Source of the DNA: Fulvia fulva
Taxonomy: Eukaryota; Ascomycota; Dothideomycetes; Mycosphaerellales; Mycosphaerellaceae
NCBI RefSeq assembly: GCF_020509005.1
Contig: NC_063021.1
Span: forward strand, 2,666,001-2,730,000
Direction of reading: 5' to 3'
DNA length: 64,000 nucleotides
Shown here: one piece after another, positions 36,291 to 48,440 of the stretch
Layout: each line of letters opens with the position of its first letter
Numbering within the stretch: position 1 is the stretch's first letter
Translations under genes and position numbers: made by a program
The notes under the pieces: model-generated
What the model was told of the DNA's origin: nothing
The model's database searches: none
What the model saw: only the letters and a program-made list of their open reading frames with translations

Positions 36291-36609
36291 ACTTCTTAAC
36301 AACGCTAAGGACCTACGGCGTATTACGAACTAGATACTAGAGAAGGGCTAGCTAGAACAGTACCGCCTAGTAGGAGTAGTGTAGGAAGAGAGGACACGAC
36401 GTAGCGCGACGAGACCGGCTAGGAGCGGGGGCTAACGGGGTAGTAATATAGACTACGTACGTTTAGAGGGAAAGCTAATCTAGATAAGGAGTAGTCGGGG
36501 GCGGGAAGGGTTTTTACCTCTTCGGGTTTCCCTTTATATATAATAATAGATATATACCTATATAGGCCGGATAGGGTCCTAGAACAGGGGAATGACAAAT
36601 CTATCTATC
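36290..36609 (+). other. LINE-1 3' UTR and (TATC)n tail of copy D
   Basis: About 320 bases are conserved at the 3' end of all eight LINE-1 copies in the window. They include GTACGTTTAGAGGGAAAGC and the element end GGGAATGACAAATCTATC. There is no poly(A). The tail is three to four TATC units. This region is the likely recognition site for the element's own reverse transcriptase. Confidence 0.75.
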
Positions 36610-36623
36610 TATATAGCTAGTAA

Positions 36624-39137
36624 TTATGTCTCTAGAAGGCTCGGAGCGCTATCGGGCCTATTGTCTTAGGGGGCTTCCTTTTCTAGTCCTACTCCTATAG
36701 GTAGCTCGCTATCTATTCCGCTAGGCTTTAGGTCTTAGCCTTGCTCCTACCGGCCTAGCGAGTCCTACGCTCCTCCTCCTTACGTACTAGCCATTCGGTG
36801 CTTGTCTATACGGCCGTAAAGGTAGTAAGGTCATCCTCTTTTTGGCTTGTCCTATGTCCTACCCCTCTCCGGTAGCGGCTTTCTATCTTATTCTTTACCT
36901 CCTAGATCGTAGTTTATACTAGGTAACCTGTCGTCTTTACCGCGTATAAAATTCTTATTCCCCGGATATACTAGCCGATTAGTAGTATTCCTGTCTCCAT
37001 TTCTACCGTGCTTATTAATGTTATCTTATATACGCCTAGTACCCTACGTAGGTTACCTACTAATGTCCTATTTAGGGGTTGCTCTATCCGTTTCGGGATC
37101 GGCTTGCCTACGCCTCCTATTCCCTAAATCTGTACCCCGTATAATATAGCTAGTCTAACGATCGCCTTATATATTCCTCTTACCTTATCGAATGTTGCTC
37201 CCTATATAGATGCCGTAAGCCTCTTTATCGAGGCTTTATTAACTTGCGCTCGACTCTAGGCTTTCTTAATCTATATATTCTAGCTTAGCTTCGGGTCGAG
37301 CTAGATCCCTAGTACTCGTAGCTCCGCTAATAGCTTGGTCTCGTAGCCTTAGATTCTTACCGCCGCCTTTATATTATAGTATGTTCTCGCTTTACTAAAG
37401 TGTATAAGTTAGTACTTTTTAGGGGCGAACCGGGCACTATACTTCTTTGCCCACTCCTCGCATTTCTTATGCCTATCTTTAAGGAGGCGACAGTTCTCTT
37501 CTATCGAGTCTAACTAGGCTAGAATGTTCGTGTCGTCTACTAACCCCGATATAAAGGTTTACGGAGAGGTAAGTAGGGGGATTAGATCAGACATAAATAT
37601 TAGAAATAGGATAGGGGAGAGAGTAGATCCCTAAGGTATTCTAGCCTCTACCTTTACCGGGTCGGACGTATACCTTCCTAGGACTAGGTATATCGTCCGT
37701 TCCTAGAGAAAGTAGTAGACGAACGTTATTGCCTACTAGGGGATGCCGTTCTGCTATAAGATATATATTAGCCTTTAGTATAAGACGTTATCGAAGGCTC
37801 CTACGATGTCGAGGGATAGTAAGGACGCCGCTCGGTTCCTACCGTAGTGCTAGAGGGTCTGAATTTGCTCCGTAATTAGCTCTATTACTATTAGTGTCGA
37901 TCGCTAGCTTCTTCCCCCTATCTATATTACTAGGAGTACGTAGTTGTCCTCGGCTAGCTACGTAAGTCTCTAGGCTACTATCTTTTCTAGGACCTTCCCT
38001 ATCGTATTTAGAAGTACGATTAGTCTATACGACTTAGGCTAAGTATAGTCCTCCTTCTATAGCTTACGTAGTACTACTGTTATAGACTCTCTATACGGCT
38101 TCGGGTAATAACCTAGCCGTAGGTACGCGGTAAATAGGTTTATAAGGCTCGGCGCGATCTCTTCTCTATACTCTTTTAGTAGTATATTTAGTATCCTGTC
38201 TAGGCCTAGGGCTTTTCGTCCTTTTAGCTTAGTTATGACTCCTATTACTATGTTAGAGCTAACCACCTAATCTATGTCTAGGGGTTCCGGGTATATACTC
38301 GGGTCGATGTCCGTAAGGTCTACCTCTACTTACGTCGAAAAGAAATAGTCGGCTAACGCTTTTGCCTTGCCCCGGGGCGTAGCCTAGGCAATCCCTTTGC
38401 GGTCTACGATTAGGGGGAAGTAAGGGCTTGTTACTCTTCCGGTAGTCGTGCCTATTTAGTAAGTCTCTATATCTGTTCCGGGTTTTCTATAACGAGCCCG
38501 ATCGTCGCTCTCTAGTCCTATAGCTTATCGCGTCTTATCTATACCTTCTTCTCTTATATCGCGTAATAGTATTGCTTCTACGTCTCTTAGGTATACTCCT
38601 TCGTCTACTATCGCCTTGCCCTTCTAGCCTTCCTTACCTTCGTAGAGTATTTAGGGGTCTAGAAGGCCTTCTACTACGTTAAGGGCCGGAGTAACGGCGT
38701 ATATTGTTCCGCTACTTACTATATAACCGAGGTAATCTGTTCCGCTGCTTAATCTAGCTAAGCTATCGTCTCGAGTTCTCTATACTATAGTAGGTTCGCT
38801 ATTAGAAAGCCTCTTATGTCGTCCTAGCGTGCCTTCTTCTAGTTACGGCGTAGTTCGTTTACTAGCTCCTCTATCGCCTTTACCCCTAGCGTCGTTTAGA
38901 TAGGGATATAGTCTAAGGAGGCTTCTAGCGCGTAGTTCGGTCGGCATTAGACTAGTCTCTCTTTAAGTTCTCGTAATAGAAAGTATAGGTCGATCGTACT
39001 TATACTAGTACGGGCCTTCTAGGTCTCTGTTCCCTTTAGTATTACTAAGGCCATTCCGTAGCGTACGGTTATGTCTAGTAGCTTCCCCCCTAGAAACGCG
39101 TACGGGGGAGTGAATTCGAGTCCCTACTATAGGTAGT
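36624..39137 (-). pseudogene. LINE-2 copy, ORF2 part (endonuclease end, RT)
   Basis: On the minus strand the frame begins near 39130 within or just after the endonuclease and continues to RT. RT shows GVITKLKGRKALGLDRILNI and LLKEYREEIAPSL (38057-38266 stays open), SLDIVGAFDNV-like, RIP*GSTLSPILFL-like, and GLVDDTNILA near 37530-37550, where Leu replaces the usual Phe/Tyr before DD. Its sequence is clearly different from LINE-1 although the plan is the same. The 5' end is truncated. The remaining C-terminal part is at 30882-31458, beyond the nested copy D. Confidence 0.87.
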
Positions 39138-39151
39138 GATTCTATTTAATA
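39138..39151. repeat. Right target-site duplication of LINE-2
   Basis: GATTCTATTTAATA, identical to 30868-30881. Gypsy-5 gag resumes directly after it. Confidence 0.9.
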
Positions 39152-39444
39152 AGGACATAAAAATCCCTACGCTTCGGAAACAGTAGATAGGTCGAGATTA
39201 TACTAGTATCTTAAGCGTAAAGCTTCCTAACTACTCTAACCTCTACCTAATAACCGACACCTTATAGAATACGGCCCTTAAGATACTAGATCTAGGTAGT
39301 AGCCGACGGCCGCTAGTTGTTACTAGATCTAGTTTAAGGAAGAAGAAGAACCGGCTCTATAAGGGAGTAGGATTATAAACTACGACGAGGATAAGGTTAA
39401 GGCCTACCTAATCTAGAGTAATAGATCTCGAGGTAAAGCTCTAG
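39152..39444 (+). pseudogene. Gypsy-5 gag/pol linker, piece 3
   Basis: The reading continues KDIKIPTLRKQ*IGRDYTSI, SVKLPNYSNLYLITDTL and DLGSSRRPLVVTRSSLRKKK. It ends at KALV, where Gypsy-6 is inserted at CTAG. It resumes at 50205 with GIIKNPNPRTR. The piece probably includes spacer sequence between gag and protease. I cannot name a domain in it. Confidence 0.72.
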
Positions 39445-39633
39445 TGTTAGGGCGAGAGCCTAGCCTATAAGATATAAGAGTGAAAGCGAGAATATAGGTA
39501 CGAAGTATACATACAAAGGGTATAGTATAATTGCTATATAAAACGAAAGACGAAGAAAGTAAGAGAGGCCTAGGGAAGGCCGGATATTTATACGCGACCC
39601 TCGCGAGTACGTGTCCGCGTATTAATAGGGCTA
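39445..39633 (-). repeat. Gypsy-6 3' LTR, part 1
   Basis: It matches 49686-49873. It is interrupted after TATTAATAGGGCTA (39620-39633), which is the left target duplication of chimera H. Confidence 0.9.
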
Positions 39634-40711
39634 GGTCGACAACGAGAATTACCTATACGTAGTATCGGCTACGAACCTCTCGTCTAGCTACTAGAGAGCT
39701 AAGTATTCTTACGCTAGAGCGTCGTAGGCGCGACGGGCGCGTAACGTAGGCGAAGCCGCGGCGAATAGAGGACTACTAGTAAAACGGGTATAAAAACTAT
39801 CCGACGAGCGTATACTCGTGTCGGGAGCGAGTCCCTCTTCTTTCTACGTGTAAGAAGGGCGCGGAACCGTGGCCTATACGCTCGATAGGACACCTCTAGT
39901 ATAAGTATAGAATTTTTACCTCCGGAGACCGTAAACCGAGCGGGCTAAGCGGCGAACATTAGACGAGCGGACTATAGAACAACAACTAAGCGGACTATAT
40001 AACGGCGTCGAGCGGACTACGAAACAATCTAGTGTTTACTAGCGGGCAATACGGTAGGTAGGTAGACACGCGACGAAGCCTATAAGGGCCTATTAAACAC
40101 CCGGTATAGGAACGAGGGTTTTGCCTAAGGCACTACCTATCCCGCTACATAACGCACCTAGTCTAATATAGTAGATTGCGACGAGGAAAAGACGATAGCC
40201 TAAGCAAGGAAAAGACGGCTATTAGGACGGGGAAAAGACGTATAATACAAGTAGATTAGTTCTATAATCGGGGAGGATCGAGGGCAGGGTAATAAGGAAC
40301 TTTATATTAGTTAGTAGGTAGAAACGTAAGGAGTACGCTACCCGGCGTAGTGTATACCCCGAGCAAACCTACGAGGTATAGACGGCCGCTTTCTAGAGAT
40401 AGGCTACGGTAACGCGAAGGGCGTCAAAACCTAGGGCGTAGTATACACTAGTAGCGACGGCTAACACTATCTATATAGCCCGAGAGGACGGATACGTATG
40501 TCGGTCAATAGAGAGCACTAAAGGGCTTAGGCCTATAGAGGTAGATATTAGCTTAAGGAGTAAATAGGGAGGGAGGGCGTAGAGGGAAGCTTTTGCTCCG
40601 GGCTAACCTCTCGAAACGAGGCTATACGGTAGTACTAGATAAGTAGGAAAGCGCGGTTAAGACTTGTTACCTTATCTCGTAGCTAGCTTACTAAATACGA
40701 TTCCTTCCTTG
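39634..40711 (+). other. Segment X, copy H (1078 bp), fused upstream of LINE-1 copy H
   Basis: This sequence is not LINE-like and not LTR-like. It recurs, complemented, at 61062-62139 with the same two ends and at 57320-57648 as a 3' fragment, each time joined to a truncated LINE-1. It starts GGTCGAC and ends GATTCCTTCCTTG. Two motif sets are visible: GAGCGGRCTA four times (39938, 39965, 39988, 40010) and GGAAAAGACG three times (40185, 40208, 40231). No long open frame or known protein motif was seen. It is probably a cDNA copy of a separate RNA, perhaps non-coding. See the findings. Confidence 0.8.
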
Positions 40712-43700
40712 CCTTATAATCTAGGAGCTATAGATTAACCCGTACTATAAGAGACTAACGACCTATAAGTCACTAGGCTATACGATATACCTACGAGGCG
40801 ACGGTAGACCCCGCACGTGCTTCTATATTAGTAAGGACATACTAGAATCCGACTAGGAGGTAGTGTACTACGTAGACGAAGAAGGCGGGGGCGATATTAC
40901 CCCCCTCTACGTAGGTAGCACCTAGATACACAACCTATATATACAACCGCTAGCCTCGAGGTCTAGCCGCGACCTAGGGGTCTATAGACACCTAGACAGT
41001 ACGCTTAAGAGACAAGGGTGCCACATCGTAGTAGGAGACTTTAATATACACTACCCTTCCTAGGAAAGCCTTATATAGCCGCACCCTATAGCCGACGAAG
41101 TACTCGACTTGATAGCGAGCAACGCAATTGCCCTTAATACCCCGAAGGACCTAGGCACCTAGAAGAGAGGGGGACTCTAAGGCACGATCGACCTCTCCTA
41201 GATCTTAGATAGCCACTACTATACGGTAACCTACTATAGGATCGAACATGAACTCGAGGCGTCGTTAGACTATATACTAGTCAGGACCTCTATTACGATA
41301 TAGATATAACGTACACTAGCGAGAACCCCTAAGCCAAACTAGGGAAAGGCCTACTAGGCTAACATCTAGGCGTACCTCGATAACTCTAAGAGGCTAGTCT
41401 AGATCGCGTAGTAGTAATATAATAGTAAAGACGAGATAGACGAAGCAGTCTAGGGGTTAATAGACGAGATAAGAAAAGCGACCTTACTTCACGTTCCGCT
41501 TACCTAACTAACGACATAGTCTAAACTATACTAGACGCCGGAGTGTACTACGGTAGTAAGAGAAGTAAGGAGAGCCCGCCGGGTATAGACGAGTAGCTAT
41601 AGCGAGGAGGCCTAGAACGTATATAGGGAGGTATACTAATAGAAGAAAGCTATAATACGAAGGGAGAAAGCAGTCGGCTAGAGGGCTATAGTAGAAGAAA
41701 TCGCCGGCAAGCTAGAGAGGATGTAGAAGCTAGCGAAATGGGCCCGATAGGACCCTACACAGGGCCCCTCCTTCTCTATCCTAGCACTACAATCGCCTAG
41801 TAGCCCGGTTAGCGACCCCGAGGCTAAGGCGCGTCTACTAGCTAGCAAGTTCTTCCCGCCCCTAGTCGAGGCTGATCTAAGCGATATAAACAGCTCTACT
41901 CCCCTAGCCCCTAGCATCGCGGTCTAATAGGAGGTGTCCGAGGGAGAAGTTGCCGCTATACTAAGGAAGTTGCCGGCGAAGAAAGCCCCGGGGTCGGATA
42001 GGATCCTAAACGAGCTACTAAAGAAGTGTAGAGATCAACTAGCCCTAGTAGTTATAGCGATCTTTAACGCCTGCCTATAGACCGGATACCACCTAATAGC
42101 TTTTAAACAATCGACGATAGTGGTCCTACGTAAGCCGTAGAAGGAAGACTATACGTAGGTAAAGTCGTACCGCCTAATTGCGCTCCTTAACACTCTTAGG
42201 AAGGCGCTTAAGAAGCTGGTTATAACGAGACTCTCCGAGGCAGCAGAGGAACACTCCCTACTCCCGGACACCTAGATAGGTGCGCGCCTATAGCGATCGA
42301 CGCTATCCGCGATAGAACTTATCACCTCTTAGGTAAAGGCTATCTAGTATAAGAATAGGGACAAGGTGGCTTCCTTACTTAGCCTAGACATATCGGGAGC
42401 CTTCGACTACGTGTTCTACTCGCGGCTACTCTATATCCTAAGGTCGAAAGGACTCCCTAAGTAGCTTATTAACTTCGTACGGTCCTACCTCTAAAACCGT
42501 AGTACGTCGATCCTAGTCGGCTAGTATAAAAGCCTATTTTAAGTAGTCTATACTAGAATCCCGTAAGGCTTAACGCTAGTACCTATTCTGTTCCTCTTCT
42601 TTATAGCGACGCTACTCCTAGCCCTAGAATCCTAGAACACCGCTACGAGCGGCTTCGTAGACGATACGAATATCCTAGCGTAGTCTTCCTCGACTAAGGA
42701 GAACTATAGGCTACTAGAAGAGAAGTATAAGATCTACGAGGACTAGGCTAGGAGGTACGGGGCTCGGTTTGCCCTAGAAAAGTACAATCTAATACACTTT
42801 ACGCGCCGGCCACGGTTCTATAATATATAAGCTTCTATCTAGATATAGGGGCATACGACTAACCCGGCAAATCAGCTTAGGATCCTCGGACTATAGGTAG
42901 ACCCGGCGCTACGGTAGAGGAAGTATATATAGGCAATATTACGGAAAGCTAAATAGAATATAGCATTATACTAGAGGCTCACTACGTCTATATAGGGGGC
43001 GGACTTCCGGTAGTTACGACTTCTATATACGGCTATTATACGGCCAGTCCTTACCTATAGTAGCTAAGTATAGTCCTTAGGCGAGAGGGCCTACCTATCG
43101 AAGGGACTCGTCGCTCCGCTAGCGAAGATCTAAAACTAATGCCTAAGGAAGGTCACCGGGGTATATAAGTCGATACTAACGAGGATGCTTAAGCACGAGA
43201 CCGCTATACCGCCGATCGACCTATATATCTAGGGACTCCGGACCTCCTACTTAGGCAAGTCGGTATAGTACCTAGTATAGAAGGTCATTACTAGTATAGT
43301 CGTAAGGGCCCGCGAATTAGTACTAGCGTATAAGGGCATTCGACCCGGAAACGAGCCGAACTACCGGGCAAGGGACGAATAGCTAGTAATATAATAGGAA
43401 GGTAAGAAATCGTTTGTAGAGCAACTATAGAAAGAGAGGTAGAACAACTAGGTTGTAGGGTATAGTAGACGCCCTTAGCTAGCGGGATAACCTAAGGAAT
43501 AGTTAGCTACGAAATCCGCGGTTAAGTACCCCCCGAAGCTTATCTACTACCGCCTTACGAGGGCATAGAGTAGTATAGCAACCCAACTACGAAGCGAACA
43601 TATCGGCCTCTAGGGGTACCTATTATAGAGGAAGGTTCTAGGATACACGAATACTAGCTGCCCCTACGGCTATCGCTCCTAGAACGTACGGTACGCACTC

Positions 43701-44090
43701 CTCGTCTATCCGAGGTGGTCGCTAGGAAGGGGGGAGTGGATAGCAAAGGCGAGGAACCGGACGATTAGGGCACTTCTTAACAACGCTAAGGACCTACGGC
43801 GTATTACGAACTAGATACTAGAGAAGGGCTAGCTAGAATAGTACCGCCTAGTAGGAGTAGTGTAGGAAGAGAGGACACGACGTAGCGCGACGAGACCGGC
43901 TAGGAGCGGGGGCTAACGGGGTAGTAATATAGACTACGTACGTTTAGAGGGAAAGCTAAACTAGACAAGGAGTAGTCGGGGGCGGGAAGGGTTTTCACCT
44001 ATTCGGGTTTCCCTTTGTACATAATAATAGATATATACCTATATAGGCCGGATAGGGTCCTAGAATAGCGGAATGACAAATCTATCTATC
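40712..44090 (+). mobile_element. LINE-1 part of chimera H, 5'-truncated (3379 bp)
   Basis: It begins inside the ORF2 endonuclease (LII*EL*INPYYK) and includes GDFNI, the whole RT with an intact FVDDTNI block at about 42654-42675, the C-terminal Cys/His region, 3' UTR and (TATC)n tail. It is fused at its 5' side to segment X. The whole insertion (39634-44090) has a 14-bp duplication. The uninterrupted site exists in the second LTR of Gypsy-6 at 49869-49882. Confidence 0.92.
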
Positions 44091-44434
44091 TATTAATAGG
44101 GCTAACCTATACGAAGCCGCGCTTAGTAGCTTTGCTTAAAACCTTATTCTAACCTGCCCTACGTTCCGAGTCTTCTACGTGCTTCTTCTAGGGTCTAGCG
44201 TAGTCGCGGGTACTCGCGGGAGTACCGTAAGTTATATAGCTACGAGTCGAAGTAAATCTATTAAGGTTTAGTAGAGTAGTAAATTTGGAGGGCTAGGTCC
44301 CGTAGTAAATATCACGGGGTATATAATTCTTAGCGCTTATATACTAAGCTAGACTTTTACTTCTTAACGACTTCTAAGTACTCTAAGGCTCTTCTGTCCC
44401 TACCTTCTATATACTCTATAGGGGGACTATTATA
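44091..44434 (-). repeat. Gypsy-6 3' LTR, part 2, starting with the right duplication of chimera H
   Basis: TATTAATAGGGCTA at 44091-44104 duplicates 39620-39633. The rest matches 49883-50204 closely and ends near 44434. The neighbouring CCCCCCC is the complement of the polypurine tract. Confidence 0.88.
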
Positions 44435-44437
44435 GTA

Positions 44438-47400
44438 GCCCCCCCGAACAAAGCTAAGTTCCTACGAAGCCGTAGTAGTTCTATATATCGAGGATGTTTA
44501 GCTTTAGTACTAGGCTTAGGCCTAATGTTATAGTCGATATACTATTAGTAAGCCCCGTCGAAGAGCTTAGATTCGAAAAGCCTACTAATATTAACCTCTA
44601 GGCCGTCTACGCGGGCGTAGTATTCTTAGATTACTTAACGATTAAAGATAATATATTAGATCGGTTCCTATAAGGTATCCTACTTAGGGTAACCTTACTA
44701 TTCGACTTTATACTTAATCGGCGGTAGCCCTTTAATATTGTTAGGCTCTACGCGGATTCCCCGGATCTTACGGACGGTATAGCCGTTAGAAGGTAGGTTA
44801 ACCGGCTCGTCGACTTCTACTTCATTAGGAGGACCTAGTATGTCTTAGTTTTAGTTCGGGAATAGGTCCTTAGCCGACGGCCGAAGGCGTACGGGATAGA
44901 AGACGTCGTAGATCTTTATATTCGTAGGAAGAGCTAGACGGTAGGCGTATAAACTAATATGCTCGGTAATCTTAAAAGGACCTAGGTTCTTCTAGCTTAG
45001 CTTCTTAGAGGGGCGGTCCGTCTTAATATTCTTAGAGTCAAGGTATACTATATCGCCTACTTAGTAGTCGGGAGCTAGCTAGCGACAACGATTAGCTTAA
45101 TCCTCGTAGATTGTTTATACGTATACTATCTCGTCGTAGACTTCTTTATAGATCTATAAGAGTATAGTAGCGAACTCGTCTACTACTTACTCGTTTACGC
45201 CTTCGGTAGGCGAGAGAGGCTCTTCTAGTTCTATACCTATACGAGGGTAGTAACCTCTCGTAGTATAGAAGGGAGAGTAGCTAGTAGTCTCCGAGTCCTA
45301 GTTACGAGTAGCGAACTCTACCGTAGGGATATACTAAGGCCAATCCTTCTAGTAGTAGTTAACGAAGTAACGAAGGACCTACTCGAGGATAGTATTCGTA
45401 ATTTCGGTCTAGCCGTCGGTCTGTAGCTAAAAACTCGTCGAGAGGTTATACTTGATGCCTAGGATAGTATATAGACGCTTCTAGAAGTACGAGATGAACT
45501 AGGAGCCTCTATTAGAGGTGATGCTATCCGGGAGGCCTTAAAAGCGCTAGACGAATTCGTAGAACTAGCGAGTAGTCTCCTTTATAGTTATACTCTAGTA
45601 CGGGATTATATACCGGTCCTTAGAGTAACGGTCTACGATTACTAGAAGGGCCTTTACCTTTACGCCGCTAAAGGTCTTACCGTAAGGAAGATCGGTAATA
45701 AAGTCTATAGTAATGTGCTTCTACGGACGATTAGGAGCCGGGAGAGGGTATAAGAGACCGTAGGGGCGGTAGCGGTTAGCTTTAGCTCTTCGACAAGTAG
45801 CGTAGTTTAGTATATAGCGGCGGACGTCCTTCTAGGAATACGGCTACTAGTAATACCTAGCGAGGAGCTTATAGGTCTTAGCTACGCCTAGGTAACCCCT
45901 AGAGGCGGAGTCGTAGACAATTTAAAGAATCTTAGCTCGGATATTAGAGCCTTCGGGCTACGGTATATAAAGCTTCTTACGGAAGTAGTCGACACCTTCC
46001 TAGAGCTCGTACTTAGATAGCGAGAAGCCCGGGAATGTCCTCGCGCTAGATTTAAGGGCTTGAACTAACTCTTAGGCGTCTAGGTTAGCATTATACGCTA
46101 TTCGTACTCGTACTATAATACCCTTAGGTTGCTCCTTATTATTAAACCCCTTAAAGTCTAATTCGGATAAGCCGTTAGTCGTTATTAAGCCCTCTTTATC
46201 GTCGTTCAAGTCCTTAGCGTCCGAGGCGTATTCTTTAGGCTCGGATTTATTATTACTCTCGTTAAGGTAGGTAGGAGCGAGTACGAGAGTAGTAAAGGAA
46301 GCGGCGAGCGTAGGCTAGCCGTTCGATAGGTACTCTCGAAGCTCGGAAGAGAGGTTGTACTCTTTAATAACTTGTTACTCTACGATTTGCTAGCCCCCTC
46401 TTCGATTAACTAGAGAGTTACTAGGGCGGCGGGTAAGGGCGTCGGCTATCGAGTTGGCCTTACCGGGCGTATACGAGATTATAAAGTTAAACCGGGAGAG
46501 GAACTCGCTCTAGCGGGCCTAGCGACGATTAAGTAGCTTACTCTTTATAAATTAGACGAGGTTCTTATAGTCGGAGCTTACTTAGACGGGTATAGTAGAG
46601 CCTTCGAGCTCGGGGCGCTACTCTTTAAAAGCTTTAACGATAGCGAGAAGCTCCTTATCGTAGATCTCGTAGTTATACTCCGTAGCGGTCATCTTCTTAG
46701 AGAGGAAGGCGATAGATAGCTAGGGAGATTTAGGCGAGCGGCGTTATAGTAGGATACCGCCTACTACGCCGTCGGATATATTAGTCTCTATACGGGTCTC
46801 TAGTTCGAAATCGAAGTGCTATAGAAGCGGGTTCTTAATAAACTTCGCTTTAAGCAAGTCAAAAGCCTCCTAGTATTCGTCGGTCTAGGTAAACTTCTTA
46901 CCCTTACGTATAAGCTTCGATAAAGGGCGTACTACGCCCGAGAATACGTAGATAAAGCGGCGGTAGAAGTTAGTAAAGCCTAGGAAACCCTAGACCTCCT
47001 TAACGTTCGTAGGAGCATCCTATTCGACGATAGCGTCGATCTTCTCTTAGTCTATCTTAATGCCGTCTACGGTAATAATTAAACTAAGGAACTTGACTTT
47101 AGTCTTCTTAAACTCGTACTTATCGATATCGAGCTATAAGCCGGCGTCTACGAGCTTCTAAAGGACCTTATAGACGTGCTCGCGGTGCTCCTCCTTAGTC
47201 TCGCTATAGACTAGGATGTCGTCGATATAGGTAGTATAGAACTAATCGAGGAACTCCTAAAGGATATTGTTAATAAAGTTCTAGAAGGTACTAGGCCCGT
47301 TATAAACGCCGAAGGGTATAACGAGCGACTCGAATAGCCCGTAGCGAGTACGGAAGGCTATAAGATACTCGTATCCTTCTACTATTCGTAACTTATTAAA

Positions 47401-48440
47401 CGTAGCGATAATATCGAGCTTAGTAAAGTACTTGGCCTTAGAGAGGTGTTTAAGCGTCTCCTAAATCAGTAGTATTAGGTAGCGGTTCTTCTTTATAATA
47501 GCTTTTAAGCCTCGGTAGTCTACGTAGAAGCGTAGGCTACCGCCGGGCTTCTTAACGAATATAACGGGACTACTAGCGCTAGAACGGCTCGCTTAAATAA
47601 ACCCCTTCTTTAGGTTTTCTTCGAGGTATCTCTTAAGGACGATAAGCTATTCTCGGGACATAGAATATAGCGGTCCGAACGGTACCTCTATACCTTCTTC
47701 TAGCTTAATCTTATAGTCGTAAGGGCGATAAGGAGGTAGCTCGTCTACGGCTTTAGTATCGAATACGTAGAGGATGTAGTATACCTAAGGAGGGACCTTC
47801 GTAGTAGGGTCGGTAGGTATACGCTTCTTATCGAGCTTCTCGAGGGCGATGTCGATATCGCGGAGAGAGGCTACGAAGACTTAAGCTTTAGGCTACTTAG
47901 TAGTAGTAGTAAAGGTAGCGGCGTTTACCTAGAAGATCTTAGTATACTTAGGACCGCGCTAAGGCGGCGGAGAAGGCGGAGGCGCCGGAGGAGCTTCTAG
48001 AGGGAAACTGATAGTAAGTGAAGTCTAGTCGATAATAGGTTAGTATTATCTAAACTAGGGGAGGCCGAGGATAAACTTCTAATACGGTAGAGACGTAAGG
48101 AAGCTAGTGATCGACATACGCTTTCCTCCGAGAGTGATTGACGTGTATATAACATAAGTAATCTTACTAGTAGTAGTCTCCGTGCCGTTAAAGAGTTTAA
48201 GGGTACGAGGGTACTTTAGTTCCTACGGTTCGAGGTTAAGAGAGGTCGCGAGTTTATAGTCTATAAAAGACTCGCCTAGTACGCTAGTGTCTATAAGAGT
48301 AGGATTAGAAGAAGAGAGTTTCTTTAAGCCGATATTTATATTCGTAACGAACGGTTTATAAGCGTAGTCCTTACCCGTCTTGTCGTATAGGTCTAGCTAT
48401 ACTATATTGATCCTTAACTTCTTTCCTCTCTTTACTTTCG
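44438..48440 (-). pseudogene. Gypsy-6 pol: protease, RT, RNase H, integrase
   Basis: On the minus strand the protease near 48255-48310 reads LIDTSVLGESFIDYKLATSL (the usual D-S-G is D-T-S). RT shows [16 protein letters not shown] and an intact TTYIDDILVYSETKEEH near 47195-47240. RNase H shows [20 protein letters not shown] and SSDYKNLV*F. The integrase zinc part is GYLGVAKTYKLLARYYQ and YATCRRAKANRYRPYGLL (first His is Tyr). The core reads HITIDFITDLPYGKTFSG (45670-45720), IVDRYSKDRYIIP and ITSNRGS*FI (Asn for the second Asp). A C-terminal domain of uncertain type lies at about 44600-44760. Confidence 0.9.

Larger units (their letters stand above)
31668..36609 (+). mobile_element. LINE-1 copy D, full length (4942 bp)
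   Basis: It starts at CTAAAACAAGACA, like copies B and E, and ends in (CTAT)n. It has a 5' UTR, ORF1 with zinc knuckles, ORF2 with endonuclease, RT and a C-terminal Cys/His motif, and a 3' UTR of about 320 bp. It lies inside LINE-2 with a 14-bp duplication. The ORF1 plus ORF2 layout without a visible RNase H motif fits the Tad1-like clade, as judged from motifs only. Copy E (51172-56112) is 4941 bp, which supports these ends. Confidence 0.93.

Noticed and set aside
31668..36609. Possible RNase H domain in LINE-1 ORF2, as in some Tad1-clade elements
   Set aside because: No DGS-type or related motif was found between RT and the C-terminal Cys/His region.
39938..40240. Spaced short repeats in segment X as a possible CRISPR array
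   Set aside because: The repeats are only 10 bases, spacing is short, only three or four units are present, and the setting is a fungal retroelement region.
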